A stretch of DNA of 64,000 nucleotides from NCBI RefSeq assembly GCF_017309075.1, contig NZ_JAEMGS010000003.1:186001-250000 (forward strand). Direction: 5' to 3'. The notes beneath the pieces are model-generated. The model saw nothing but the letters and a program-made list of their open reading frames with translations. It was not told the origin of the DNA and searched no databases. The translations under genes were made by a program, and so were the position numbers. The stretch is from Motiliproteus sp. SC1-56 (GTDB taxonomy: Bacteria; Pseudomonadota; Gammaproteobacteria; Pseudomonadales; Balneatricaceae). Below are positions 37,750-45,981 of this stretch, one piece after another. Each line of letters starts with the position of its first letter. Position 1 is the stretch's first letter.

Positions 37750-39336
37750 ATGACCACCGCCACCACTGCCGAGGGTTCCCAAGCGGCGCACCACGGACCG
37801 GCACCGGGGCTAAGCCGCTGGCTGTTCACCACCAACCACAAGGACATCGGCACCCTCTACCTGGTGTTCAGTCTAAGCCTGTTCATGGTGGGCGGGGTCA
37901 TGGCCCTGCTGATCCGGGCCGAGCTGTTTCAGCCGGGACTGCAGCTGGTGCAGCCGGAGTTCTTCAACCAGATGACCACCATGCACGGACTGATCATGGT
38001 GTTCGGCGCAGTCATGCCCGCCTTCGTGGGCCTGGCCAACTGGCAGGTTCCGCTGATGATCGGCGCCCCCGACATGGCGCTGCCGCGGCTCAACAACTGG
38101 AGTTTCTGGATCCTGCCCTTCGCCTTCGCCCTGATGATCTCCACCCTGTTCATGGAGGGCGGGGCACCCAACTTCGGCTGGACCTTCTACGCCCCCCTCT
38201 CCACCACCTACGCGCCCCCCAGCGTCACCTACTTTATCTTCGCGGTGCACATGATGGGGATCAGCTCCATCATGGGGGCGATCAACATCATCGCCACCAT
38301 TCTCAACATGCGGGCACCGGGAATGACCCTGATGAAAATGCCCCTGTTCGTCTGGAACTGGCTGATCACGGCCTTCCTGCTGATCGCGGTGATGCCGGTG
38401 CTGGCCGGAGTGGTCACCATGATGCTCCTGGATGTGCATTTCGGCACCAGCTTCTTCAACGCCGCCGGCGGCGGCGACCCGGTGCTGTTCCAGCACATCT
38501 TCTGGTTCTTCGGTCACCCCGAGGTCTACATCATGATCCTGCCGGCCTTCGGCATCATCTCCCAGATCATTCCCACCTTCGCCCGCAAGCGGGTGTTCGG
38601 CTACGCCTCCATGGTCTACGCCACCGCCGCCATCGCCGTGCTCTCCTTTATCGTCTGGGCCCACCACATGTTCACCGTGGGCCTGCCGCTGGTCGGTGAA
38701 CTGTTCTTCATGTTCACCACCATGCTGATAGCCGTCCCCACGGGGGTGAAGATATTCAACTGGGTCGCCACCCTCTTTCGCGGCTCCATGACCTTCGAGA
38801 CCCCCATGCTCTTTGCCCTGGCCTTCGTGGTGCTGTTCACCATCGGCGGTTTCTCCGGGCTGATGCTGGCGATTGCACCGGCCGACTTCCAGTACCACGA
38901 CACCTATTTCGTGGTGGCCCACTTTCACTACGTGCTGGTTCCCGGGGCGATCTTCTCGATTATCGCCGCCACCTACTACTGGCTGCCCAAGTGGACCGGG
39001 CGGATGTACAACGAAACCATGGGCAAGGTGCACTTCTGGCTCTCCTTTATCGGCGTCAACCTGACCTTTTTCCCCATGCACTTTATCGGCCTGGCCGGCA
39101 TGCCCCGGCGAATTCCCGACTACGCCCTGCAGTTTGCCGATTTCAACATGGTCGCCAGCCTCGGCGCCTTCTTGTTCGGCTTCTCCCAGCTGCTGCTGAT
39201 TTACAACATCGTCCGCTGCGTGCGCGACGGCCGCGGCGCCCCGGCCCGCCCCTGGGACGGGGCCGAGGGGCTGGAGTGGGAACTGCCTTCCCCGGCCCCC
39301 TACCACACTCACCAGACCCCGCCGCGGGTGGACTGA
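37750..39336 (+). CDS. coxA: Cytochrome c oxidase subunit I
   Basis: The 528-residue protein has about 12 membrane helices. Key ligands are visible: the heme a His in MTTMHGLIMVFG, WFFGHPEVYI with the CuB His and the Glu of the D-channel end, the CuB pair in WAHHMFTVG, and the heme a/a3 pair in VVAHFHYVLV. It is the catalytic subunit, reducing oxygen to water and pumping protons across the inner membrane. It is an A-type heme-copper oxidase by these motifs. Order coxB-coxA-ctaG-coxC follows. Confidence 0.98.
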   Translation: MTTATTAEGSQAAHHGPAPGLSRWLFTTNHKDIGTLYLVFSLSLFMVGGVMALLIRAELFQPGLQLVQPEFFNQMTTMHGLIMVFGAVMPAFVGLANWQVPLMIGAPDMALPRLNNWSFWILPFAFALMISTLFMEGGAPNFGWTFYAPLSTTYAPPSVTYFIFAVHMMGISSIMGAINIIATILNMRAPGMTLMKMPLFVWNWLITAFLLIAVMPVLAGVVTMMLLDVHFGTSFFNAAGGGDPVLFQHIFWFFGHPEVYIMILPAFGIISQIIPTFARKRVFGYASMVYATAAIAVLSFIVWAHHMFTVGLPLVGELFFMFTTMLIAVPTGVKIFNWVATLFRGSMTFETPMLFALAFVVLFTIGGFSGLMLAIAPADFQYHDTYFVVAHFHYVLVPGAIFSIIAATYYWLPKWTGRMYNETMGKVHFWLSFIGVNLTFFPMHFIGLAGMPRRIPDYALQFADFNMVASLGAFLFGFSQLLLIYNIVRCVRDGRGAPARPWDGAEGLEWELPSPAPYHTHQTPPRVD

Positions 39337-39339
39337 GTC

Positions 39340-39879
39340 GTGGCCGGGGCCCAGAACCGCCGGCTGATTACCGGGCTTGTGGCCGGCTCCGTGGCCATGT
39401 TCGGGTTCGGCTTCGCCCTGGTCCCGCTCTATGACGTTTTCTGTCGCATCACCGGTCTCAACGGCAAGGTTGAGCAGGGCCGGGAGCGGGTCGAGTTCAT
39501 TGATGCCGGGCGTACGGTCAAGGTGCAGCTAATCTCCTCGGGCAGCCCCGGGCTGCGGGCCTCCCTGCGCCCCGAAGTTCCCACTTTTCAGCTCCACCCG
39601 GGGCAGCTGCAGGAGACCGCGTTTGTAGTTCACAACCGCTCCGAAGAGGACCGAGTGATCCGGGCGGTGCCCAGCGTGGCGCCGGCCGAGGCAGTCGAAT
39701 TTCTGAACAAAATCCAGTGCTTCTGCTTCGAGGAGCAGGCCGTCGCGGCGGGAGAAGAGCGCCGCATGCCGCTGGCGTTCACCGTTTCACCGCGGCTTCC
39801 CGAGCACCTGCACACCCTGACCCTGTCCTACACCCTGTACGACATTACCCCCTCAAAAGAGACGGGAGCGGCGCTATGA
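39340..39879 (+). CDS. ctaG: Cytochrome c oxidase assembly protein CtaG (Cox11)
   Basis: This 179-residue protein has one N-terminal membrane helix (LITGLVAGSVAMFGFGFALVPLYDVFC) and a periplasmic immunoglobulin-like domain with the copper motif KIQCFCFEEQ. It starts with GTG three bases after coxA, where no ATG is suited. CtaG delivers copper to the CuB site of subunit I. Its stop overlaps the start of coxC by four bases (ATGA), showing translational coupling. Confidence 0.95.
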   Translation: MAGAQNRRLITGLVAGSVAMFGFGFALVPLYDVFCRITGLNGKVEQGRERVEFIDAGRTVKVQLISSGSPGLRASLRPEVPTFQLHPGQLQETAFVVHNRSEEDRVIRAVPSVAPAEAVEFLNKIQCFCFEEQAVAAGEERRMPLAFTVSPRLPEHLHTLTLSYTLYDITPSKETGAAL

Positions 39880-40757
39880 CCACCCAGACCTATTACGTGC
39901 CCAGCGACAGCCGCTGGCCGATTATTGCCTCCCTGGCCCTCTTCCTGATGGCGTTCGGAGCCGGCAGCCTGATCAACGGACTGGGCCGGGAGGGCACCAG
40001 TCCCGGGCTTTACCTGCTGCTGGCCGGCGCGCTGGTGATGGTGGTGGTGCTGTTCGGGTGGTTCGCCCATGTGGTGAGCGAGAGCCGGCTGGGACTCTAC
40101 AGCGCGCAGATGGACCGTTCCTTTCGCTGGGGCATGGGCTGGTTCATCTTTTCGGAGGTCATGTTCTTCGCCGCCTTCTTCGGCGCCCTGTTCTATGTCC
40201 GTGTTTTGGCCGTGCCCTGGCTGGGCGGTGAAGGAGAAAAAGGGATCAGCAACCAGCTCTGGCAGGGCTTCGAAGCCCACTGGCCGCTCCTGTCGCCGCC
40301 CGACAGCGCGCAGTTTCCAGGTCCCCGCGCGGTCATCAGCCCGTGGCAGATCCCCCTGGTCAACACCCTGCTGCTGATCAGCTCCAGCTTTACCGCCACC
40401 CTGGGCCTCGGTGCCCTGCAGGAGGCGCGGCGCAGCCGCGCGGCGGCATGGCTAGGCATCACCATCGCCCTGGGGCTGGTGTTTCTCTCCCTGCAGCTCT
40501 ACGAGTACCACGAGGCCTATACAAAGCTGGGACTCACCCTCCACGCGGGCATCTACGGCGCCACCTTCTTCATACTCACAGGATTCCATGGCCTGCATGT
40601 CACCCTGGGCACCCTGATGCTGATCATCGTCACCCTGCGGCTGCTCAAGGGCCACTTTGACGCCCAGAACCACTTCGGCTTGGAAGCGGTGATCTGGTAC
40701 TGGCACTTTGTGGATGTGGTCTGGGTGGGGCTGTTTCTGTTCGTTTACATCCTTTAA
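39876..40757 (+). CDS. coxC: Cytochrome c oxidase subunit III
   Basis: The 293-residue protein has seven predicted membrane helices, with the signatures RWGMGWFIFSEVMFFAAFFGALFY, GLTLHAGIYGATFFILTGFHGLHVTLG and EAVIWYWHFVDVVWVGLFLFVYIL. It stabilises the oxidase and supports proton uptake. ATG 39876 overlaps the ctaG stop. A long polar insertion at 95-130 (GGEGEKGISNQLWQGFEAHWPLL) between helices is typical of the gammaproteobacterial type. It ends overlapping by four bases the stop of a convergent DUF2909 gene. Confidence 0.97.
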   Translation: MTTQTYYVPSDSRWPIIASLALFLMAFGAGSLINGLGREGTSPGLYLLLAGALVMVVVLFGWFAHVVSESRLGLYSAQMDRSFRWGMGWFIFSEVMFFAAFFGALFYVRVLAVPWLGGEGEKGISNQLWQGFEAHWPLLSPPDSAQFPGPRAVISPWQIPLVNTLLLISSSFTATLGLGALQEARRSRAAAWLGITIALGLVFLSLQLYEYHEAYTKLGLTLHAGIYGATFFILTGFHGLHVTLGTLMLIIVTLRLLKGHFDAQNHFGLEAVIWYWHFVDVVWVGLFLFVYIL

Positions 40758-40966
40758 ACGCCTGCCAGCCAGGGCGCCCGGTAGGCCAACTGACCGCTGA
40801 GAAGCCCAATGATGACCAGCGCCACCAGCAGGGCGCAGAAAAGAACCCGCAGCATCAGAGAGCGGTAGAGCGAACGGCCGCCACCCCGCAACATGAAAAC
40901 GAGACCGCCGCCCAAGGAGACAAGGGCGGCGGCAAAAAGCAACAACAGTAGGACGGTGAAGGACAT
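40754..40966 (-). CDS. Twin-transmembrane DUF2909 protein
   Basis: The 70-residue protein consists almost only of two membrane helices (FTVLLLLLFAAALVSLGGGLVFML and LMLRVLFCALLVALVIIGLLSGQLA). This matches the small DUF2909 proteins found within cytochrome oxidase clusters of Gammaproteobacteria. It lies on the opposite strand. Its ATG (40964-40966) overlaps the ATG of surf1 (40965-40967), the two sharing the palindrome CATG, and its stop overlaps the coxC stop by four bases. AAGGTG lies seven bases ahead of its start. A role in oxidase assembly is inferred from location only. Confidence 0.85.
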   Translation of the reverse strand: MSFTVLLLLLFAAALVSLGGGLVFMLRGGGRSLYRSLMLRVLFCALLVALVIIGLLSGQLAYRAPWLAGV

Positions 40967-41696
40967 GGCCGAGCACCTTAACGGGTCAGTTTTCAGTAAA
41001 GCCCAAGGCCGGTCGCTCTACAAGTTGACGCCCCTGCTCCTGGCGGCGCTGTTCATCCCCCTCTGCCTGTTTCTGGCCGGGTGGCAGTGGCAGAAAGCCG
41101 AGCGCAAAAGCGCCCTTGGCAAAGCGCCCACGCACTATCTGCAAACACTCCCGCCTTCTCCCCTGCCCCTGGAAGGCGCTTACCGGCTCATGGGCACCCC
41201 CCATCAGAAGTGGTCGCTGCTACTGGATAACCGCACCCGGGACGGGCGGGCGGGTTACGAGGTCCTTGTTCCCTTCACCACCGCGCAAGGCCCCGCGCTG
41301 CTGATCAATCTGGGCTGGGTGGCCGCACCGGCCATCCGCGATCACCTGCCCCAACTGCCGACGCTGCCGACCGCTGCACAGCTCCAGGGGCGCCTGTTGC
41401 CCCTTCCGACCCCGCCGACCCTGGGTTCACCCCGATGGAGTCCCGGCTGGCCCAAGCGGGTACAGACGCTGGACATCGAGGCCCTGCGTCTGGAGACCGG
41501 ACTTGACCTTCTGCCACGGCAACTGCGCCTCGACAGGTCCCTTGCCCCGGGCTTTGACACCCGCTGGCCGCCTCCACGCATGACCCCGGCGCGGCACCAG
41601 GGATATGCCCTGCAGTGGGCACTGCTGGCCTTGGCATTAACAATAATGAGTGTTTATTACGCGATGACCTTGAGGCACAACCATGAGCGCCGTTAA
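40965..41696 (+). CDS. SURF1 family oxidase assembly protein
   Basis: This 243-residue protein has the SURF1 plan: an N-terminal membrane helix (LTPLLLAALFIPLCLFLAGWQWQKAERK), a periplasmic domain with WSLLLDNRTRDGRAGYEVLVPF and LLINLGWV, and a C-terminal helix (ALQWALLALALTIMSVYYAM). SURF1 supports heme a insertion into subunit I. ATG 40965 is preceded by GAAGGAC; the start overlaps the divergent DUF2909 start. Its stop lies inside the start of the next gene (14-base overlap), so the two are coupled. Confidence 0.9.
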   Translation: MAEHLNGSVFSKAQGRSLYKLTPLLLAALFIPLCLFLAGWQWQKAERKSALGKAPTHYLQTLPPSPLPLEGAYRLMGTPHQKWSLLLDNRTRDGRAGYEVLVPFTTAQGPALLINLGWVAAPAIRDHLPQLPTLPTAAQLQGRLLPLPTPPTLGSPRWSPGWPKRVQTLDIEALRLETGLDLLPRQLRLDRSLAPGFDTRWPPPRMTPARHQGYALQWALLALALTIMSVYYAMTLRHNHERR

Positions 41697-42198
41697 ACGC
41701 CATCTACCCCTACTTGCGATCCTGCTTTTTTCGGCGGGGCCGCTGATGCTGGCCTGGTCCCTGGTCAGCAGTCACTGGTGGCTGCCGCAAGACACCAGTA
41801 ATCGCGGCGAACTGGCCCCGCCAGGGCGACAGCTGAGCGCGTGGCAGTTGCACCAGCCCGATGGCCAGCCCTTCGAGCCGGACGGCCGCTGGCAACTGCT
41901 GCTGTGGCAACCGGAGGGCTGTGCCTCAGGATGTCAGAACTGGCTGGACCGCCTGGACCGGGTTCAACGTGCCCTGGGCCGAGAGCGCCACCGCGTGGCC
42001 TACCAACTGATCCTGCCCCAACCCGAGCCCCAGCTAAACAGCCTGCAACCGGGGGCCGGGGCGTCCCTTCCTTCCCAGCCGCAAGTCTATCTGAGCGACC
42101 CCCTTGGCAACCTGGTGCTGCACTACCCGCTAAAGAGCGATCCCCGGGCCATCCTTAAAGACCTCAAAAAGCTGCTGCGCGCCTCCCGCATCGGTTAA
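41683..42198 (+). CDS. Membrane-anchored thioredoxin-fold-like protein of the oxidase cluster (CX3C)
   Basis: This 171-residue protein has one N-terminal membrane helix (HLPLLAILLFSAGPLMLAWSLV) and a periplasmic part containing WQPEGCASGCQNWLDRLDRV, a CX3C pair as in the SCO copper chaperones, and a late YLSDPLGNLVLHYPL strand. It is a common partner of surf1 in gammaproteobacterial oxidase clusters. A copper or redox role in CuA assembly is plausible from the CX3C and the context, but it is not a clear Sco protein. It overlaps surf1 and is the last gene of the oxidase run. Confidence 0.75.
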   Translation: MSAVKRHLPLLAILLFSAGPLMLAWSLVSSHWWLPQDTSNRGELAPPGRQLSAWQLHQPDGQPFEPDGRWQLLLWQPEGCASGCQNWLDRLDRVQRALGRERHRVAYQLILPQPEPQLNSLQPGAGASLPSQPQVYLSDPLGNLVLHYPLKSDPRAILKDLKKLLRASRIG

Positions 42199-42285
42199 CG
42201 CAAGCGACGGTCGGGCGATTAAGCGCTTTTACCTCGTGACCCGAGGCGTTACCCTTGTCCACTTTTTCAGCAGGTGGTCATCACA

Positions 42286-43179
42286 TTGAACGCGCGCACA
42301 CAGGGGTTACTGCTGGGGTTCACTGCCTACGGCATGTGGGGTTTTTTCCCGCTGTTCTTCAAACTGATCGCCACGGTAGACGCCGACCAGGTGCTGCTTC
42401 AGCGGGTGGTCTGGTCCTGCCTCTTCGTCGCCGCCCTGCTGGGTTTATCCGGTCGCTGGCAGGGCGTTCGCGACGTCCTTAAAGACCGTAGCTGCCTGGG
42501 CTGGCTAGTGGTTTCCGCGCTGCTGATCTCGACCAACTGGCTGGTCTTTATCTGGGCCGTGGCCCAACAGCAGGTTCTCTCCACCAGCCTCGGGTATTTC
42601 CTGACCCCACTGATCAGCGTGCTGCTGGCCCGACTCTTTCTCGGCGAGCGCCTCTCCGCTTACGCCCTGGTCGCGGTTTCACTGGCCCTGCTGGCCGTGG
42701 TTTGGCAGATCCTCGCCGTGGGGCGCCTGCCCTGGATCTCCCTGGCCCTGGCCCTGTCATTTGGCATTTATGGTCTGGTACGCAAACGAGCGCCGGTGGA
42801 CACCCTCAGCGGGCTTTTTATTGAAACCATGCTGATGCTACCCCTGGCCCTGCTCTACTGGGGCTGGCTGGCGGGAAACGGTCTGAGCCAGTTTACTCAA
42901 CAGGGTGTGGGCACCACCGCCCTGTTGATAGGGTCGGGGGTCATCACCGCCCTGCCCCTGCTCGCCTTCGCGGCCGCGGCCAAGCGGCTCACCCTGACGG
43001 CGGTGGGCTTTATGATGTACATCAATCCGAGCCTGCAGTTCGTCACCGCGGTCTGGTTGTTCGGGGAACCGCTACATAGCCACCAGCTGGTGGCCTTCGG
43101 GTTGATCTGGATTGCTCTGGGGGTGTTTACCGCCGGTGCCTGGCGAGCCACCCGGCACCGGACGTTGGCTGCGGACTAG
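42286..43179 (+). CDS. rarD: EamA-family transporter RarD
   Basis: The 297-residue protein has ten membrane helices in two EamA halves and RarD signatures: GLLLGFTAYGMWGFFPLFFKLI, LLQRVVWSCLF, NWLVFIWAVAQQQVLSTSLGYFLTPL and TALPLLAFAAAAKRLTLTAVGFMMYINPSLQF. I chose TTG 42286 because AGGTGG lies eight bases ahead and homologs begin about ten residues before GLLL; a GTG at 42274 in the same frame is the alternative. The substrate is unknown (RarD was linked to chloramphenicol sensitivity). It occupies the place where ctaA/ctaB often follow the oxidase genes. Confidence 0.88.
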   Translation: MNARTQGLLLGFTAYGMWGFFPLFFKLIATVDADQVLLQRVVWSCLFVAALLGLSGRWQGVRDVLKDRSCLGWLVVSALLISTNWLVFIWAVAQQQVLSTSLGYFLTPLISVLLARLFLGERLSAYALVAVSLALLAVVWQILAVGRLPWISLALALSFGIYGLVRKRAPVDTLSGLFIETMLMLPLALLYWGWLAGNGLSQFTQQGVGTTALLIGSGVITALPLLAFAAAAKRLTLTAVGFMMYINPSLQFVTAVWLFGEPLHSHQLVAFGLIWIALGVFTAGAWRATRHRTLAAD

Positions 43180-43436
43180 CGCAGGCCCGAGGTGGAGGCG
43201 GACAGGGGCGCCCGCCCGTTAAGACCGGCCACCTGGCTCAGCGGCCCGCGCCAGGAGGCAATTTCGGCGCGCAGTTTTTCCTGGTCCTCGCGCTCTTCGG
43301 CAAGTGAAAGATAACGCTGTTCAATTTCGCGGTAACGACTGGCAATCTCCTCCGGCGACATGACATGCACTTCGGCCCGCCAGAGCAGGAACTTAATATC
43401 AAAGGCCAGCCGGTCAGATAGGCGTGAATAACCCAT
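43176..43436 (-). CDS. Small coiled-coil hypothetical protein
   Basis: This 86-residue protein starts at ATG 43436, preceded by AAAGGAG at good spacing. It has a short hydrophobic stretch (LAFDIKFLLWRAEVHV) and then a charged helix rich in Glu and Arg (PEEIASRYREIEQRYLSLAEEREDQEKLRAEIASW) likely to form a coiled coil. I do not recognise a family. Its stop overlaps that of rarD by four bases, on the other strand. Confidence 0.65.
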   Translation of the reverse strand: MGYSRLSDRLAFDIKFLLWRAEVHVMSPEEIASRYREIEQRYLSLAEEREDQEKLRAEIASWRGPLSQVAGLNGRAPLSASTSGLR

Positions 43437-43538
43437 GCCCAAGCTCCTTTTGTGTTCATACCCCTTCCTTAGACTGGAGTATGGTCAGAGCCCGGCCACA
43501 ACGACATTGGATAAATTCCTATTTTTTGAACACTTCAC

Positions 43539-44447
43539 TCAGGTATTGACCTCGCTCACGGGAACCGGCTCGCGCCGGCGCAGTTGCTGGAGCAGCAGCC
43601 CCGTCAGAATCAGCCCCAGCCCCCACAGGGTCGAGGGCAAAATCGGCTCACCCAGCAGAAAGTAGATAAACACCAGGGAGAGGAAGGGCGAGATAAAAAT
43701 CAGGTTGGAAATCCGGGCGGTACTCTCGGTATAACGCATGGCATTGAGCCAGAGCACGAAGCTCAGCCCCATCTCAAAGACACCCACGTAAACCGCCCCG
43801 GGAAGGCCGGCCAGGCTCAAACCGCTAAACTCCCCCTGCCAAAAACAATAAAGCGCCACCAGCGGCACCCCGAAACTGAAATTAAGAAACAGCCCCTGCA
43901 CCGGGTCGCGCTGGTCGCGGGCATTGAGTATCCAGTACAGAGCCCAGAGCACCGTGCTGGCCAGGGCAAGCGCCACCCCCTGGCCGTTGGCGAACTCCAG
44001 CGTCAGCAACTCGCCGCGGGTGGAGATCACCAGCACCCCCAGGTAACAGACCAGCGCCGCGGCCAGCTCCTGCAGCCGCAAACGATGGCCGAGCAGCGGC
44101 ACCGCCAGCAGCGCCATGGTCAGCGCCCAGGTGTAATTGATGGCCTGGGCTTCCTGAGCCGGCAACAGCGCATAGGCCTGGAACAGCACTAAGTAGTATG
44201 CACAGGGGTTGATGGCGCCGAACACGAGAGACGCGAGACAGTCCGAACGGGACACGCTCAGCACCCGCACCAGCTCCCCTTTTAACGCCAGCATCCCCCC
44301 CAGCAACAGCCAGGAAACCAGGGCAGCGAAAAACAGCAGCTGGGCCGGGCTCAGGTGCGCCAGGCTCAGCTTGAAGGCGGTGGCAACCGTGGACCAGCAG
44401 AGAACGGCTGCTAATCCAAACAGATAGGCTTTACTTTGACGGCTCAT
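43539..44447 (-). CDS. EamA-family (DMT) transporter
   Basis: The 302-residue protein has ten predicted membrane helices as two EamA repeats: GLAAVLCWSTVATAFKLSLAHLSPAQLLFFAAL at the start, and GVFEMGLSFVLWLNAMRYTES and LIFISPFLSLVFIYFLLGEPI in the second half. Members export amino acids or other metabolites; the substrate here is unknown. The ATG at 44447 is chosen although its ribosome site is weak, since the extra upstream 27 codons carry no conserved sequence. It is not of the RarD branch, so the two EamA genes here are not recent duplicates. Confidence 0.88.
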   Translation of the reverse strand: MSRQSKAYLFGLAAVLCWSTVATAFKLSLAHLSPAQLLFFAALVSWLLLGGMLALKGELVRVLSVSRSDCLASLVFGAINPCAYYLVLFQAYALLPAQEAQAINYTWALTMALLAVPLLGHRLRLQELAAALVCYLGVLVISTRGELLTLEFANGQGVALALASTVLWALYWILNARDQRDPVQGLFLNFSFGVPLVALYCFWQGEFSGLSLAGLPGAVYVGVFEMGLSFVLWLNAMRYTESTARISNLIFISPFLSLVFIYFLLGEPILPSTLWGLGLILTGLLLQQLRRREPVPVSEVNT

Positions 44448-44538
44448 GGCGTTTAGCTTTGGGGCAGTGGGCTTTCCGGCACGGTAAATAAGTTTGACGC
44501 GCCCGGCAAGCTGTAAAGAAGCCTTCAAAGACCCCGCT

Positions 44539-44778
44539 ATGAAAATTCAGCTAACCAACCTGCCCCGGGAGATTGATGCTGCGGCCATTGCCGAGCTGTT
44601 TCCCGATCCCGCCCTTATTCGCATCACCCGGTTTGACCGCGACGGCGATCCCGACTCGGTCACCGTCTGGGTCGAAGTGGAAACCAGCCGCCTGCACGCC
44701 CAACTCCTGGCACAAAAAATCGCCGCCATTCCCCGCTTCGAACGGCGCATCGGCGCCTATGTGCCGCTGTTCGGCTAG
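44539..44778 (+). CDS. Small RRM-like protein
   Basis: The 79-residue protein reads MKIQLTNLPREIDAAAIAELFPDPALIRITRFDRDGDPDSVTVWVEV... The first strand-loop-helix (IQLTNLPREIDAAAIAELF) and the later strand with WVEVETSRLHAQLLAQKI follow the RNA-recognition-motif pattern. The aromatic residues of a classical RNP1 are absent. ATG 44539 lies 60 bases ahead of the next gene, with only a weak ribosome site. RNA binding is a guess from the fold. Confidence 0.6.
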   Translation: MKIQLTNLPREIDAAAIAELFPDPALIRITRFDRDGDPDSVTVWVEVETSRLHAQLLAQKIAAIPRFERRIGAYVPLFG

Positions 44779-44838
44779 CGCCACGGCCGGGTTGACGCCC
44801 CCCTTGCAGCCCCACACCACCGCATTCAACACAAAGAG

Positions 44839-45852
44839 ATGAATCGTTTAAAACCGTTTTTCAGGGAACTGGGCCAGGAGGTTTTCACCGTTTCCGTGAC
44901 CCTGTTCCGGCTGATGATTCCGGTCATCATCGTGGTCAAGATCCTGGAAGAGCTGGGCGGCGTCGAGCTGCTGGCCCGGCTGCTCGGCCCGGTGATGGCG
45001 CTGGTGGGGTTGCCCGACAGCCTGGGCCTGGTGTGGGCGGCAACGCTGGTCACTAATATCTACGCGGGCATGCTGATCTTCTTCACCCAGTCCGACCCCG
45101 CCTCCTTGAGCGTGGCCCAGGTAACCGTCCTGGGAGGCCTGATGCTGATGGCCCACGGTCTGCCAGTGGAAGCGCGCATCGCCCAGAAAGCCGGGGTCAG
45201 GCTGCGTGCGACGCTCCTGCTGCGGATCGGTGGCGGCCTGCTGTTCGCCTGGTTGCTACACCGGATTTACGGGCTGGGAGGCTGGCTGGAGCAACCCAAT
45301 ACCTTGCTCTGGCAGCCGGCGCCGGTGGATCCCAGCCTCGCGGGCTGGGCCCGCGCTCAGCTCGAGAGCCTGTTGATGATCCAGGTCGTCATCATCGTCC
45401 TGCTCAGTGCACTCAAGCTGCTGCGCCTGTTGGGCGTCGAGCGGCTCATGCAGTGGCTGCTGCAGCCCCTGTTGCGGGTGCTGGGCATCGGACCCCAGGC
45501 AACCATGCTCACCATCATCGGTATCACCCTGGGGCTCTCCTTCGGCGGCGGCCTGCTGATCAAGGAGGCACAGGCCGGCCATATTCGTGCGCGGGACGTC
45601 TTCTGCGCCATGGCACTGCTGGGGCTGTGTCACAGCCTGATCGAAGACACCCTGCTAATCCTGTTGCTGGGCGCCCACATCTCCGGGGTGTTATGGCTGC
45701 GCCTGGGGTACTCCCTGCTGCTGGTGGCGCTGCTAAGCCGCTGGATCGACAGGCGCTCACCGGCCTTCAAGGCGCGCCACCTCCTCTATCCGCCGCCGGC
45801 CAGCTCCTCGGCAACCCATCCAACGCGTCCGCGTCGGCATGCCGGGGATTGA
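44839..45852 (+). CDS. Nucleoside-recognition (Gate) domain membrane protein
   Basis: This 337-residue protein has about nine membrane helices. It contains two Gate-like repeats: FRLMIPVIIVVKILEELGGVELLARLLGPVM followed by WAATLVTNIYAGML near the start, and LLQPLLRVLGIGPQATMLTIIGITLGLSFGGGLLIKEA near the end, followed by FCAMALLGLCHSLIEDTLLI. Gate domains occur in nucleoside transporters and in the spore proteins SpmA/SpmB. What it moves is unknown. The tail after residue 310 is polar and Pro-rich (YPPPASSSATHPTRPRRHAGD), likely disordered. Confidence 0.82.
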   Translation: MNRLKPFFRELGQEVFTVSVTLFRLMIPVIIVVKILEELGGVELLARLLGPVMALVGLPDSLGLVWAATLVTNIYAGMLIFFTQSDPASLSVAQVTVLGGLMLMAHGLPVEARIAQKAGVRLRATLLLRIGGGLLFAWLLHRIYGLGGWLEQPNTLLWQPAPVDPSLAGWARAQLESLLMIQVVIIVLLSALKLLRLLGVERLMQWLLQPLLRVLGIGPQATMLTIIGITLGLSFGGGLLIKEAQAGHIRARDVFCAMALLGLCHSLIEDTLLILLLGAHISGVLWLRLGYSLLLVALLSRWIDRRSPAFKARHLLYPPPASSSATHPTRPRRHAGD

Positions 45853-45981
45853 ACGCGCGGCTTTTTACCGGCCGCGGGTTGCCGTTTCCCCCGGGCGGGC
45901 TGACGCACGCCCCCGCGCCCGCTATCATTGGCCTGCCATCGCGGCTATTCAGCGCCAAACAAACACCGAGGAGTCCGATCC

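Noticed and set aside
37873-39312. Minus-strand open frame of 479 codons across coxA
   Set aside because: Antisense shadow of a membrane protein gene, extremely rich in His, Asp, Gly and Gln, as expected from the reverse of hydrophobic codons.
42286-44447. rarD and the second EamA gene as a recent duplication
   Set aside because: They lie on opposite strands, and the motifs differ (RarD signature only in the first).
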